64,000 nucleotides of DNA from Sphingobacteriales bacterium (GTDB lineage Bacteria; Bacteroidota; Bacteroidia; Chitinophagales; CAIOSU01): the NCBI GenBank assembly GCA_027483645.1, contig JAIXUD010000004.1:1-64000 (forward strand), read 5' to 3'. The translations under genes were made by a program, and so were the position numbers. How positions within the stretch are numbered: position 1 is the stretch's first letter; every line of letters starts with the position of its first letter. Positions 8,884 to 17,414 of this stretch are shown piece after piece. The notes under the pieces were generated by a model that worked only from the letters and a program-made list of their open reading frames with translations, was not told the DNA's origin and made no database searches.

Positions 8884-9545
8884 TATTTAAATGGTAATCT
8901 TACGCGGCCAAACAACGGTATGGTATCCGTTAAGGTAGAGTCGCTTAGCAAGGCATTCATCTCGAAGCGGGTGCGGCACTCGCCATCAACAACGCCTTCA
9001 ATCTCAATGGGTTGGTAACCAAAGCCTGGCGTTTGCCAGTTGTTCACTATATAAATACTCTCGGTGGTGTTGCCAGCATTGTCGGTGTAGAGGATGTTGG
9101 TTACCACAGCCACAGTGTCTTGCAGGCTGTTGCCTAGCCGGTGATAGTTGCTATCCAACAAAGTACAAATACTCTCTGGCGACATAAATCGAGTTGTGTC
9201 GGTTCCTGCAATAGTAGTCTGCACCAGGCTGTCGGGTGCAAAGAAGAACATGTCAAACTCCAGCTTGCCCACGCTGCTATCGCTATTCCAGATAGTGAAT
9301 TTGTTAACCAGCTTGGTAAAATAGTAGCTACCCAGCACGGTATCGTTCTCCACCGATTGCGTCAACGAATCAACGGTTATATACCAATCAATGCAAGGCG
9401 TAAGGGTATTGTATGCGGTGCCATTTAGGTCGATGTCAACCCAATAGGTTTCACTTTGGCAATTGGCATCTTCGCTTTTGGTACAGCCGATGACAATTGC
9501 AATCAGGTAAACTAGAAATAGATATAGTAGAAGTGGTGCTTTCAT
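8883..9545 (-). CDS. Lipoprotein of unknown function, coupled to the M23 peptidase
   Basis: A 220-residue protein starting at 9545 (MKAPLLLYLF...) with a hydrophobic segment ending in VIGC, a lipobox; a Met five residues upstream is possible but less natural. The mature part is Thr/Asp/Ser-rich with predicted beta character and no motif I recognise. Its stop codon TAA overlaps the ATG of the M23 gene (TAATG), so the pair is likely one operon and may act together at the envelope. The start lies almost back-to-back with the open frame leading to the ACP gene, so a divergent promoter must lie in 9546-9678. Confidence 0.78.
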   Translation of the reverse strand: MKAPLLLYLFLVYLIAIVIGCTKSEDANCQSETYWVDIDLNGTAYNTLTPCIDWYITVDSLTQSVENDTVLGSYYFTKLVNKFTIWNSDSSVGKLEFDMFFFAPDSLVQTTIAGTDTTRFMSPESICTLLDSNYHRLGNSLQDTVAVVTNILYTDNAGNTTESIYIVNNWQTPGFGYQPIEIEGVVDGECRTRFEMNALLSDSTLTDTIPLFGRVRLPFK

Positions 9546-9678
9546 GTGCTTTATCAACACAAAGATGGAATTAATATTGCGTTTGTGGTGGTTTTTTGTT
9601 CCAATTGATGTGCTTTCGTTACCAAATTTATCATTCGCCCATCTAAATTTTAGTAATTTAGCCTATACAACACCCGCT

Positions 9679-9915
9679 ATGCACCTTGATACCTTTATTG
9701 CCCACATCGAAGAAGAGTTCGATGGCTTGCCGAAAGGTACCATCACTGGAGATACCGCCTTTAGGAAATTGGACGTTTGGAGCTCGATGATGGCGCTGAT
9801 ATTGATTGCTCGAATCGATTCGGAATACAGTGTAAACCTTACTGCCGAAGAGTTGGCCGAAGCCACTACCATCAACGATTTGTTTGATTTGGTGAAAACC
9901 CGCGTTGCCGTTTAA
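9679..9915 (+). CDS. Acyl carrier protein-like, phosphopantetheine-binding
   Basis: A 78-residue acyl carrier protein. The 4'-phosphopantetheine attachment Ser is in LDVWSSM (Ser36), replacing the canonical DSL/DSM; this W-S-S variant is usual for specialised ACPs encoded in biosynthetic clusters. The open frame reaches 9544, but the first 45 codons are not ACP-like, so I place the start at 9679. Stop and next start overlap as TAATG, coupling it to the KAS III gene. It probably carries acyl chains for that enzyme rather than serving bulk fatty-acid synthesis (inference). Confidence 0.88.
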   Translation: MHLDTFIAHIEEEFDGLPKGTITGDTAFRKLDVWSSMMALILIARIDSEYSVNLTAEELAEATTINDLFDLVKTRVAV

Positions 9916-10976
9916 TGGCCATATTCTCCATACCCCATGTGAAACTGGCGGGCGTTGCCGCTACCGTGCCTCGAAACGAGGTGAGCAACATGGAGTTTGC
10001 CACCTTGCCTGAGGGCGAGCGCAAGCTATTTGTACGCACTACGGGTATAGATAAGCGCCGTGTGGCGAAGCCCGGCACCTGCACCAGCGACCTTTGCGAG
10101 CATGCGGCTAGGGAGTTGATGGCAGCCATGAACTGGCAACCCAGCGAAATACAGGTACTCGTTTTTCTTACCCAAACCCCTGATTACATTACGCCTGCTA
10201 CGGCCACCATTTTGCAGGCTAAGCTTGGCCTTCCTAAGTCGTGTATGGCGTTGGATGTTAACTTGGGATGTTCAGGCTACCCATATGGCCTATCGGTGGT
10301 AGCTGCATTATTGCGGCACATGCCGGGTGCGAAGGGGCTGCTATTGGCTGGAGATGTATCATCAGCCTGTTTGTCGGAGTTGGATAAAAGCACCGCTCCT
10401 ATCTTTTCTGATGCAGGCTCGGCCACGGCTTTGGTGCAAGATGATAATGCCGCACCCATGCACTTCAACCTAGAAACTGACGGTAGTGGCTATGACGCCA
10501 TCATCATTCCACAAGGAGGATATAGAAACCCGGTAAGCGCCGCATCGCTAGCATTGGAGGAGGAAAGCCCTGGCATTGTTCGCAATAAAACCCATTTAAT
10601 CATTAAGGGCATCAACGTGTTCAACTTCTCGGTGGTGGAAGCCCCGCAAAACATACGGGCCTTGCTAGAGCATCTGAATATGGAACGCGAGGCGGTGGAT
10701 TATTATGTTTTCCACCAAGCCAATATGGTTATTAATGAGTCCATTAGGAAAAAATTAGCGCTTACTGCAGAACAAACCCCACTTACTTTGGGTCGGTTTG
10801 GCAACACCAGTTCGGCTACTATACCGATCACAATTGCTAGTGAGCTACATGCTATTGTAAGCCAAAAACCATGCAGGCTGTTGCTTTCAGGTTTTGGGGT
10901 AGGCCTCTCTTGGGGTGCAGTGGTGGTGGAAACTGATGGGTTGCTTTGCCTGCCCGTACTGGAAGCTGACCTATAA
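9915..10976 (+). CDS. 3-oxoacyl-ACP synthase III-type ketosynthase
   Basis: A 353-residue thiolase-fold enzyme with the full KAS III triad: Cys119 in NLGCSGYPYG, His267 in FHQANM and Asn297 in GNTSSA. KAS III condenses an acyl-CoA starter with malonyl-ACP. It lies in a translationally coupled pair with a dedicated ACP and upstream of a glycosyltransferase and an acetyltransferase, so a role in making a special acyl group is plausible (inference), although a housekeeping fabH cannot be excluded. A clear intrinsic terminator follows the gene. Confidence 0.92.
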   Translation: MAIFSIPHVKLAGVAATVPRNEVSNMEFATLPEGERKLFVRTTGIDKRRVAKPGTCTSDLCEHAARELMAAMNWQPSEIQVLVFLTQTPDYITPATATILQAKLGLPKSCMALDVNLGCSGYPYGLSVVAALLRHMPGAKGLLLAGDVSSACLSELDKSTAPIFSDAGSATALVQDDNAAPMHFNLETDGSGYDAIIIPQGGYRNPVSAASLALEEESPGIVRNKTHLIIKGINVFNFSVVEAPQNIRALLEHLNMEREAVDYYVFHQANMVINESIRKKLALTAEQTPLTLGRFGNTSSATIPITIASELHAIVSQKPCRLLLSGFGVGLSWGAVVVETDGLLCLPVLEADL

Positions 10977-10985
10977 GCTAACGAC

Positions 10986-11025
10986 ATGTGGATTACCTTA
11001 GACGGTAATGCACATTATTTTTTTT
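10986..11025 (+). terminator. Rho-independent terminator after the ketosynthase
   Basis: Stem ATGTG-g-ATTACC, loop TTAGAC, then GGTAAT-g-CACAT, with a single G/G mismatch, followed by TATTTTTTTT. It begins 10 bp after the KAS III stop and separates ACP/KAS III from the glycosyltransferase gene starting at 11037. Confidence 0.85.
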
Positions 11026-11036
11026 AATTTTCACCC

Positions 11037-11954
11037 ATGCAGCGGGTTTCATACGCCATTATAGTACCAGTATACAACGGGGCCAACACCTTGGTTGAGC
11101 TATTTGAGCGCACGCGCGCTACGCTGGAGGGCATTGGCGCCACTTTCAAAATGGTGTTTGTGGATGATTGCAGCAAAGATGATAGCTGGGAGATCATTAA
11201 AATGCTGAAGAAGCAGTACCCCAAACATGTAACTGCCATTAAGCTCGCCCGAAACAGTGGCCAGCATAATGCTACCCTTTGTGGATTGCACCACGGCAAT
11301 GCCGATTACCTGATTACCATCGATGACGACCTGCAGATACCGCCCGAAGAGATTTTGAAATTGATTGAGCGCCAAACAGCCACAGAGGCCGATTTGATTT
11401 ATGGTACCTTCAATGACAAGAAGCATGCACCCGTGCGCAATTTCGGGAGTATGCTGGTTAATAAGTTCTTCTATTACTTTGCCAATACTTCTGGCAAAGG
11501 CTCTTCTTTTAGGTTGGTGAGTGGTGTGCTGGCCGAGCGGTTGAAAAACGTGAACCAAAAATACCTGTTGCTGGATGAGGTGCTAAGCTGGTATACCAGC
11601 AGCGTGGCCAACATAGCTGTGGACCATCAATTAAGGAAGAAGGGTAGGAGCGGTTACTCCACCTTTAAGTTAGTGCTGCTTACCCTTAACTACATCATCA
11701 GCTACACCGTAATACCACTGAGGCTAATGACGTATGTTGGCATTTTCGGCTCTATTACCTGTTTGGTTCTCAGTATTATCTACATCTACCAAAAGCTCTC
11801 CTTCGATGTTGAGCTGGGCTTTACCTCGCTTATTGTGGCCATCTTCTTTTCTACAAGCCTTATCTTGTTTTGCTTGGGCATTATTGGCGAATATATTAGC
11901 CGCTTATACAATAAGGATGGCTCAACTTATTACGTAATAAAAGAAATACGCTAG
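11037..11954 (+). CDS. Family 2 glycosyltransferase, DPMS/GtrB-like, membrane-anchored
   Basis: A 305-residue protein. Residues 1-220 are a GT-A domain: IIVPVYNGANTL, VFVDDCSKDDSW and the metal-binding ITIDDDLQ (D-x-D) are all present, with RNSGQHNAT between them. Residues ~225-290 contain two transmembrane helices, the layout of polyprenyl-phosphate glycosyltransferases such as GtrB, ArnC or dolichyl-phosphate mannose synthase. It probably transfers a sugar from a nucleotide donor to undecaprenyl phosphate at the inner membrane. It is followed 3 bp later by the acetyltransferase, so they form an operon. Confidence 0.92.
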   Translation: MQRVSYAIIVPVYNGANTLVELFERTRATLEGIGATFKMVFVDDCSKDDSWEIIKMLKKQYPKHVTAIKLARNSGQHNATLCGLHHGNADYLITIDDDLQIPPEEILKLIERQTATEADLIYGTFNDKKHAPVRNFGSMLVNKFFYYFANTSGKGSSFRLVSGVLAERLKNVNQKYLLLDEVLSWYTSSVANIAVDHQLRKKGRSGYSTFKLVLLTLNYIISYTVIPLRLMTYVGIFGSITCLVLSIIYIYQKLSFDVELGFTSLIVAIFFSTSLILFCLGIIGEYISRLYNKDGSTYYVIKEIR

Positions 11955-11957
11955 TAG

Positions 11958-12599
11958 ATGATCGTGAGCAGGTATGGGGTAAGGCTGGTAAGGTTGCGGC
12001 TGGAGCATATTGAGCTATTGCGAACGTGGCGCAACGCGGAGAAGATTTCGCGGTTTATGGAGTACCGCGAGCACATAACCCCTGAGATGCAGCAAAAGTG
12101 GTTCGAGGGGTTGAAGCCCGACAGCGATTTTTACTTTATGATTGAATACAGGGGCAACTTGGTAGGCATGATACACGCCAGCGGCATCGATTGGCAGGAT
12201 GGTAGGGGAGATGCGGGACTGTTTATCTTTGAAGACCGTTACCTAAGCACTTATACCCCAGTATTGGCTTCGCTCTGTATGGTAGATTTGTTTTTTGGAG
12301 TGCTTAGATTGGAGCGATTGTACGCCAAAGTAATGCGCAACAACCCGGTTGCAGCCGCATACAATGCCAGGTTGGGTTTTAAACTGCTGCCTGGCCAAGA
12401 AGAACAAGAGTACCAGATGTTTGAGCTAAGTAAAGCTGACTATTACAAAGCCACCGAAGTATTGCGGAACAAGGCCATAGCCGTGGAAGGAAATGGTTTT
12501 ACGCTACAAATAAGCCCAGATACCGAACATCTATTTAAAGAGTTGGCTGTTTTTAACAAGAAACCAGATTTCCATCCCAGCTTTGAGTCTTTAATGTGA
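11958..12599 (+). CDS. GNAT-family N-acetyltransferase
   Basis: A 213-residue protein with a RimJ/RimL-like acetyltransferase domain in residues 8-170: LRLEHIELLRTWRN at the start, the acceptor strand FYFMIEYRGNLVGMI, and the acetyl-CoA loop region ending in NPVAAAYNARLGFKL. The C-terminal 45 residues are outside the domain. Its place directly downstream of a polyprenyl-sugar glycosyltransferase suggests acetylation of an amino sugar (compare the PseH/WbdR types), but a protein N-terminus or small molecule is equally possible. Confidence 0.87.
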   Translation: MIVSRYGVRLVRLRLEHIELLRTWRNAEKISRFMEYREHITPEMQQKWFEGLKPDSDFYFMIEYRGNLVGMIHASGIDWQDGRGDAGLFIFEDRYLSTYTPVLASLCMVDLFFGVLRLERLYAKVMRNNPVAAAYNARLGFKLLPGQEEQEYQMFELSKADYYKATEVLRNKAIAVEGNGFTLQISPDTEHLFKELAVFNKKPDFHPSFESLM

Positions 12600-12655
12600 A
12601 CCATTAACCAATAACCAATAACCAATAGCGAATCAACCAATAACTAATAACCAAA
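12599..12655. repeat. 7-bp tandem array, word AACCAAT
   Basis: Eight heptamers (one an 8-mer) of aaccaat and close variants, beginning within the GNAT stop codon and ending 4 bp before the ATG of the next gene, so the entire 60-bp gap is repeat. The word family also builds arrays at 1, 20988, 31174, 38338 and 41651. Confidence 0.93.
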
Positions 12656-12659
12656 TAAC

Positions 12660-13106
12660 ATGGAAACCCTAGACCAACACCAAGTAGAGCACCAGCAACT
12701 TATTTCGCAAAAAGCTAGCAGCGACATGCGCTCCACCTCCCCATGGATGATGTTCGTAGGCATTATGTTTTTGATAACTGGCGCGCTAATGGGCGTATCT
12801 AGCATTGCTATTTTCGCCGCATCCGACCAATATAGCTCTATTGGCATGGGCAACACCTTTATTGGTGTTGCCGTTTTTTATCTAATAGCAGGCATCCTGT
12901 TTGGTGTAGCTGGTTTTTTCTTGATTTCTTCTGGCAGCAAGCTAAGCACCTTGGCGAGATACCCCAATACTACTGCATTTGAAGCATTTGTTGCTAAGCA
13001 AAAAGGCTTTTGGATACTGATGGGCATCTTCTGGATTGTAGGTATCATTGCTACCATTGCCATCATTGCCATGGCTGGCCGTGCGGCGAGTTTGTTGGCA
13101 AGTTGA
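12660..13106 (+). CDS. Small membrane protein, possibly DUF5362-like
   Basis: A 148-residue protein with a ~25-residue polar N-terminus followed by four hydrophobic segments in two hairpins, separated by a polar stretch near residues 95-110 (SKLSTLARYPN, then AFVAKQKGFW). The layout resembles the DUF5362 family of Bacteroidota, but I cannot confirm this from the sequence alone. No catalytic residues. The upstream gap is entirely heptamer repeat. Confidence 0.75.
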   Translation: METLDQHQVEHQQLISQKASSDMRSTSPWMMFVGIMFLITGALMGVSSIAIFAASDQYSSIGMGNTFIGVAVFYLIAGILFGVAGFFLISSGSKLSTLARYPNTTAFEAFVAKQKGFWILMGIFWIVGIIATIAIIAMAGRAASLLAS

Positions 13107-13208
13107 AAGTGTAGAATTTCGTTATAAGAGAAGCTGATCCTTAGTTTAGTATCCTTGTAAATACCGAACGAAGTTTAATCTTCTCATTAGGTAATAGCTC
13201 CGGCAGCG

Positions 13209-13257
13209 TGTCATGGTGAGCGGAGCCGAACCATCCATTACGTAGGTGGCATAGCAC
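13209..13257. repeat. Dispersed GTCATGGTGAGC-type repeat, copy A
   Basis: About 49 bp starting TGTCATGGTGAGCGGAGCC and ending GTAGGTGGCATAGCAC. Two more copies lie in opposite orientation at 38149-38197 and 44192-44240. Spurious leftward ORFs run through it. Confidence 0.85.
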
Positions 13258-13316
13258 AAGTCATTTTTCTTCATTATTTTCAAAGGTGAAGGATCTACTA
13301 TGTATAAAATAGCGGC

Positions 13317-13658
13317 ATGGAATTGACTCAGGAGCACTTAAGTAAAATTGGAAAGACCATAATATTTTTAGGTTGGATTGTTATGGCTTTAATTGTAATA
13401 TTTAGCGATAAAGAAGGGATTCAAAAAAAACGGTGCAGCAAGGAATACAGGGGAATAATTACAAGCAAGAGTATCAATGTTAAAGGGATGGAAGGGATAA
13501 CTATCGATAACGCCTATTCAATCATGGTTAACCATGAAATCTATCAGCTGGCGAAGGTTAATGATTCCCTTGTTAAGAAGGCCAATACTAATGATTGCCT
13601 TCTAAACAATGTACTATATAAAAATTGTGTTTCTGACTGTAATGAGCCGAAACAGTGA
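13317..13658 (+). CDS. Small single-pass membrane protein, unknown
   Basis: A 113-residue protein with a single hydrophobic segment (IIFLGWIVMALIVIF, residues ~15-29), then a polar domain containing three Cys. No family recognised. The base composition is more AT-rich than neighbouring genes and the gene is an orphan between a repeat-filled gap and the convergent DUF58 gene, 12 bp away. Coding status is likely but not certain. Confidence 0.6.
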   Translation: MELTQEHLSKIGKTIIFLGWIVMALIVIFSDKEGIQKKRCSKEYRGIITSKSINVKGMEGITIDNAYSIMVNHEIYQLAKVNDSLVKKANTNDCLLNNVLYKNCVSDCNEPKQ

Positions 13659-13670
13659 GAAGCCCAATGC

Positions 13671-15002
13671 TCAAATAAACCCTCTAGCCTTTAGCTCCAA
13701 ATACTTATTCACGGTATTAATGGAGAGCTCCTTTGGTTTGGTGAGGATGGATTGTATGCCATAGCGCCTTAGCTCTTGTACCATCTGCTGCTTCTCGGTA
13801 TGCTGTTTGCGGGCAACGGTCTTGTTGTATATCTCTTCCAAGTTCTGTGCCGGGGCATCCATGTAATCAATCAACTCGGTATTCTCAAAGAACACCACTA
13901 CCAGCAAGTGTTGGCGGTTTAGGCGGCGTAATACCGGCAATGCCCGCTCCAGCGCATACATGCTCTCGAAGTTGGTGAACAGCAGTATTAAGCTACGGTT
14001 CTTTATCATGTTGCGGCTGGCTTGGTACAGCAGCTCAAAGTTGGCTTCTAGCGACCGTTCTTTTTGGCGGTAAAGCCCTTCCAATATCATCTTTAGCTGG
14101 TTCTTTTTGCGCTCGGCCTTTAGGTAAGTACCTATCTTATCAGAAAAGGTCAACAGTCCAGCACGGTCATACTTTAGCAGGGCAATGTTGCTGATAACAA
14201 GGCTGGCGTTGATGGCGTAATCCAGCAAGCTCATATCCTCGAAAGGCATGCGCATGGCGCGGCTCTTATCAATAATGCAGTAGATTTGCTGCGAACGCTC
14301 GTCCTCGTACTGGTTTACCATGATGTCGCCTCGGCGGCCGGTGGCTTTCCAGTTGATGCTTCGGAAGTCGTCGCCCTGCACGTAGTTCTTTATCTGCTCA
14401 AACTCGTAGCTATGGCCTATTCTTCGGGTGCGCTTAATGCCATCGTTGGTAGAGATTTTAGCAAACGCCATCAGCTCGTACTGCTTCATCTGGATGATGG
14501 ACGGGTAGGCCGCCACATCTTGCTCAATGGAGAAGTTGATACGGCGCTGCACCAGCCCCAGGATAGAAGATAAGAACAACCTTACCTTACCAAACTTATA
14601 CACCCCGCGCTTTACGGGCCTTATGGCATACTCGATGGTCTTCTTTTCACCAGCATCAATGGTAAAAGCAAAGCTGAAGTCGCGTATCTGTAATTGCTCG
14701 GGCAGTTCGTCTATCAATTCTGCCTGCAACTCCATGGGGGCGTTGGTATCAAGCAAAATCTTGATATTGTTCTGGTCTGATAGAGAAAGCAAATTCGGCG
14801 TAATGCGCTGGGCACTAAACTTAAGATTGATGGCATGTAGCATCAAAAAATCAACCATGGCCATTACCGCAAACGTGCCCAACAAGGTTTGCCCTAGGTA
14901 GAACAACGGTTTCCATACAAAGCCAATGCTCAATACAAATATGAGCACCCCCAGTATAAAGAAAAACCGGCGCGTAAGGTATATGTTGACTAAGGTGCGC
15001 AC
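13671..15002 (-). CDS. DUF58 domain protein (MoxR-associated)
   Basis: A 443-residue protein with two N-terminal transmembrane segments (residues ~10-60) and a C-terminal DUF58/von-Willebrand-like domain. The DUF58 core is visible as the GDDFRSINWKATGRRGDIMVNQYEDERSQ region near residue 210. DUF58 proteins act with MoxR AAA+ ATPases in envelope-related complexes. The start codon is GTG and overlaps the moxR stop by one base (TAGTG), giving direct translational coupling. It is the last gene of the 20.1-13.7 kb leftward operon. Confidence 0.92.
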   Translation of the reverse strand: MRTLVNIYLTRRFFFILGVLIFVLSIGFVWKPLFYLGQTLLGTFAVMAMVDFLMLHAINLKFSAQRITPNLLSLSDQNNIKILLDTNAPMELQAELIDELPEQLQIRDFSFAFTIDAGEKKTIEYAIRPVKRGVYKFGKVRLFLSSILGLVQRRINFSIEQDVAAYPSIIQMKQYELMAFAKISTNDGIKRTRRIGHSYEFEQIKNYVQGDDFRSINWKATGRRGDIMVNQYEDERSQQIYCIIDKSRAMRMPFEDMSLLDYAINASLVISNIALLKYDRAGLLTFSDKIGTYLKAERKKNQLKMILEGLYRQKERSLEANFELLYQASRNMIKNRSLILLFTNFESMYALERALPVLRRLNRQHLLVVVFFENTELIDYMDAPAQNLEEIYNKTVARKQHTEKQQMVQELRRYGIQSILTKPKELSINTVNKYLELKARGFI

Positions 15003-16117
15003 TAGCGTGGAACCTCGATTTTGTTAAGTATATCCTTGATTACGTCTTCCACTTCTACGCCTTCCATTTCGCGTTCAGGGGCCAGTATCACGCGGTGGTT
15101 GAGTACTGGGTAGCACACTTGGCGAATATCGTCAGGCGTTACAAAGTCGCGGCCATTGATGCCCGCCATTGCCTTAGCGGTGCGCAAGATAGCCAACGAT
15201 GCACGCGGAGAAGCACCTAGGTATAAGTCTCCATTGTTGCGGGTATCATTAATGATGCGGGCTATGTAATCAATCAACTCATCCTTAATATAAATTTTCT
15301 CGATTTGGGAAGTACACCGCTGTAACTCTTCTGGGCTTATAACAGGGTTCACGCTATTTACGCTAATCAAGCTAAAGTCATCCCTAAACCGGCGCAGGAT
15401 TAGTTTCTCTTCCTCCAGGGTAGGGTAGCGCAACTTCACACGGAACAGAAAACGGTCCAACTGGGCCTCTGGTAGTTTGTAGGTGCCTTCTTGCTCAATT
15501 GGGTTCTGTGTAGCCACTACAAAGAAAGGGTACTCCATAAAGCGGGTTTCGCCGTCGATGGTTACCTGGCGCTCTTCCATCACCTCAAACATGGCTGCTT
15601 GGGTTTTGGCAGGGGCGCGGTTTATCTCGTCAATCAGTACTATGTTACTAAAGATAGGCCCTTGCTTAAAGTTGAAATCAGAGGTTTTCATGTTGAACAC
15701 CGAGGTACCCACAATATCGGTAGGCATCAAATCTGGCGTAAACTGAATCCTCGAGAAGTCGCTCTTGATGCACCTAGCCAACAACTTAGCAGTTAGGGTT
15801 TTGGCAATGCCCGGCACACCTTCCAACAACACGTGGCCGTTGGCGAAAATGGCAGCCAGCAACAGTTCTATGGTTTCATCTTGCCCAATAATAACCTTTT
15901 GTATCTCGCGCTTGATGCGGGTTACGGAGTCGTTGATATGGTTGAGGTCGGTTTTCGGCGACGACCATAGCGCGGCATTGCTATCCACCACGGGCTGCAC
16001 CGGTGCGGCATGCTCTGGCTCATGCGGGTTACTGCCTTCGTTATTCGGCAATGGTTGTTTCTCGTTGGGTTCGCCGCTGTATGGTGGTTGGTATCCTTCG
16101 TTCGGTTGCTCTTCCAT
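15002..16117 (-). CDS. MoxR-family AAA+ ATPase
   Basis: A 371-residue protein with a Pro/Asn-rich, probably disordered N-terminus of about 55 residues and then an AAA+ module. Walker A is GVPGIAKT, Walker B is IVLIDEINRAPAKTQ, sensor 1 lies in FFVVATQNPIEQEG, and the C-terminal lid carries GASPRASLA. MoxR ATPases are chaperone-like and act with vWA/DUF58 proteins; here DUF58 follows directly (1-bp overlap) and DUF4350 precedes by 12 bp. The target is not known. Confidence 0.95.
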   Translation of the reverse strand: MEEQPNEGYQPPYSGEPNEKQPLPNNEGSNPHEPEHAAPVQPVVDSNAALWSSPKTDLNHINDSVTRIKREIQKVIIGQDETIELLLAAIFANGHVLLEGVPGIAKTLTAKLLARCIKSDFSRIQFTPDLMPTDIVGTSVFNMKTSDFNFKQGPIFSNIVLIDEINRAPAKTQAAMFEVMEERQVTIDGETRFMEYPFFVVATQNPIEQEGTYKLPEAQLDRFLFRVKLRYPTLEEEKLILRRFRDDFSLISVNSVNPVISPEELQRCTSQIEKIYIKDELIDYIARIINDTRNNGDLYLGASPRASLAILRTAKAMAGINGRDFVTPDDIRQVCYPVLNHRVILAPEREMEGVEVEDVIKDILNKIEVPR

Positions 16118-16129
16118 TTTGAGGGTGTA

Positions 16130-17392
16130 TTATTTACAATTTTTATAAAAATATTCAAGTGATCGGTTAAAATCAATCAATTCTGTTTCTGAGATAGCCT
16201 CGCGGCCTATAAAGCCTTGCTGCTGGCCAAATATATACCTAATCTTTTCAGGCTCCAGCATACTATTCATAGCCAAGCGCTTCATAAATTCCTCATCCAA
16301 TTGTTGGGTATTGAGCCTATAACGGTTCCGCACAAAGGTGAGAAACAATTTAAATTGCTGGTCGGTCAATTTGCGGTGCTCCTGTTTCATAAAGTACAAT
16401 CCGCCAACGGTTTGCACGTATTCAACAGAAGTGTTGGCATAAGGTTCTACCACGGGTATTATCTTCTGCCTGCGCTTCATATAGAACATGATATACAGCA
16501 CCACACCCGCCAACAAGGTATAGAAAGCCCACTTCATGGCTGGCTCCGATAAAATGTACTTCAGTTGAGATTGGCCAAACGGGTTGCGGTCTCTGCTTTG
16601 CGGGCTCTCATCGTTGTAGTGGTAGTATCGAGAGCCTTCATCCCAATAGATGGCACCATCGGGCAAGTGGGCAAACACATTCTGCGCATAGGCTAGTGTG
16701 CTGCTATCGCGCATATAGTAATTGGTGAACACAATGGGGGTGGAGTGCAGGTAGAAAAAGCCATCCTCATAAGGCACCTTGATGAAGTTATGCTGTTTCT
16801 CAATTTTGCCCAGCTTAGCCACCCGGTCATTGGTTTCGCACCAAGAGTCTATAAAAAAGTATTTCCAGGTATAAGTCTTAGCCTTGTTTATGGGTTTGTA
16901 AACCAGCTTCAGTGGATCCTTTAACTTCAGATTGGGATGTATTAAGTTTAAGTTTGCTGCAGTATCAGTAAACGTTCGGTGTACATCATCTGCATCATGT
17001 TCCCCGCAATATGATATTTGTAGCGCATCACCCAAACCATAGCTTAGTTCGTTTACACTCAAAAAGGCATTGTTCCCGTTGGCAACAAACGCAAGCAGGC
17101 TATCTAAGTCTTCCCGGGTGTAGTGGTTTTGCACCCCAATAAAAACGTAGCTGGCCGGCCCAGTAATCTTGGATGGCTTTAAATCTTCCTCTATCGTCCC
17201 AGTCATATTGTAGAACGAGTCATCATCCGTGCGGGCTTGCAACAAATTGAAAATCAAATCATTGTCATACGGTTGGGTTTCATCAGGTTTGTGTTCTTGC
17301 TCCCAGTTGTATTGCTCTGCCGAATCCCTGAAAACCAATACCAATATCAGTATCACCACCATAACGCCGGCGCCGATACCAAATAAGAGCAT
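16130..17392 (-). CDS. DUF4350 domain membrane protein
   Basis: A 420-residue protein with an N-terminal transmembrane helix (residues 1-22), an extracytoplasmic domain of ~250 residues containing the DUF4350 segment (YVFIGVQNHYTREDLDSLLAFVANGNNAFLS region, split here for description), a second helix near residue 290 (MKWAFYTLLAGVVLYIMFYM) and a cytoplasmic tail. DUF4350 is almost always found in MoxR/DUF58/DUF4129 clusters, as here. The function of the domain is unknown. Confidence 0.87.
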   Translation of the reverse strand: MLLFGIGAGVMVVILILVLVFRDSAEQYNWEQEHKPDETQPYDNDLIFNLLQARTDDDSFYNMTGTIEEDLKPSKITGPASYVFIGVQNHYTREDLDSLLAFVANGNNAFLSVNELSYGLGDALQISYCGEHDADDVHRTFTDTAANLNLIHPNLKLKDPLKLVYKPINKAKTYTWKYFFIDSWCETNDRVAKLGKIEKQHNFIKVPYEDGFFYLHSTPIVFTNYYMRDSSTLAYAQNVFAHLPDGAIYWDEGSRYYHYNDESPQSRDRNPFGQSQLKYILSEPAMKWAFYTLLAGVVLYIMFYMKRRQKIIPVVEPYANTSVEYVQTVGGLYFMKQEHRKLTDQQFKLFLTFVRNRYRLNTQQLDEEFMKRLAMNSMLEPEKIRYIFGQQQGFIGREAISETELIDFNRSLEYFYKNCK

Positions 17393-17414
17393 ATTGTTAT
17401 TACGTGGTTTCAGG

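Noticed and set aside
13146-13337. Leftward 63-residue ORF
   Set aside because: It translates a dispersed repeat (MDGSAPLTMTR-type product) and has no gene-like features.
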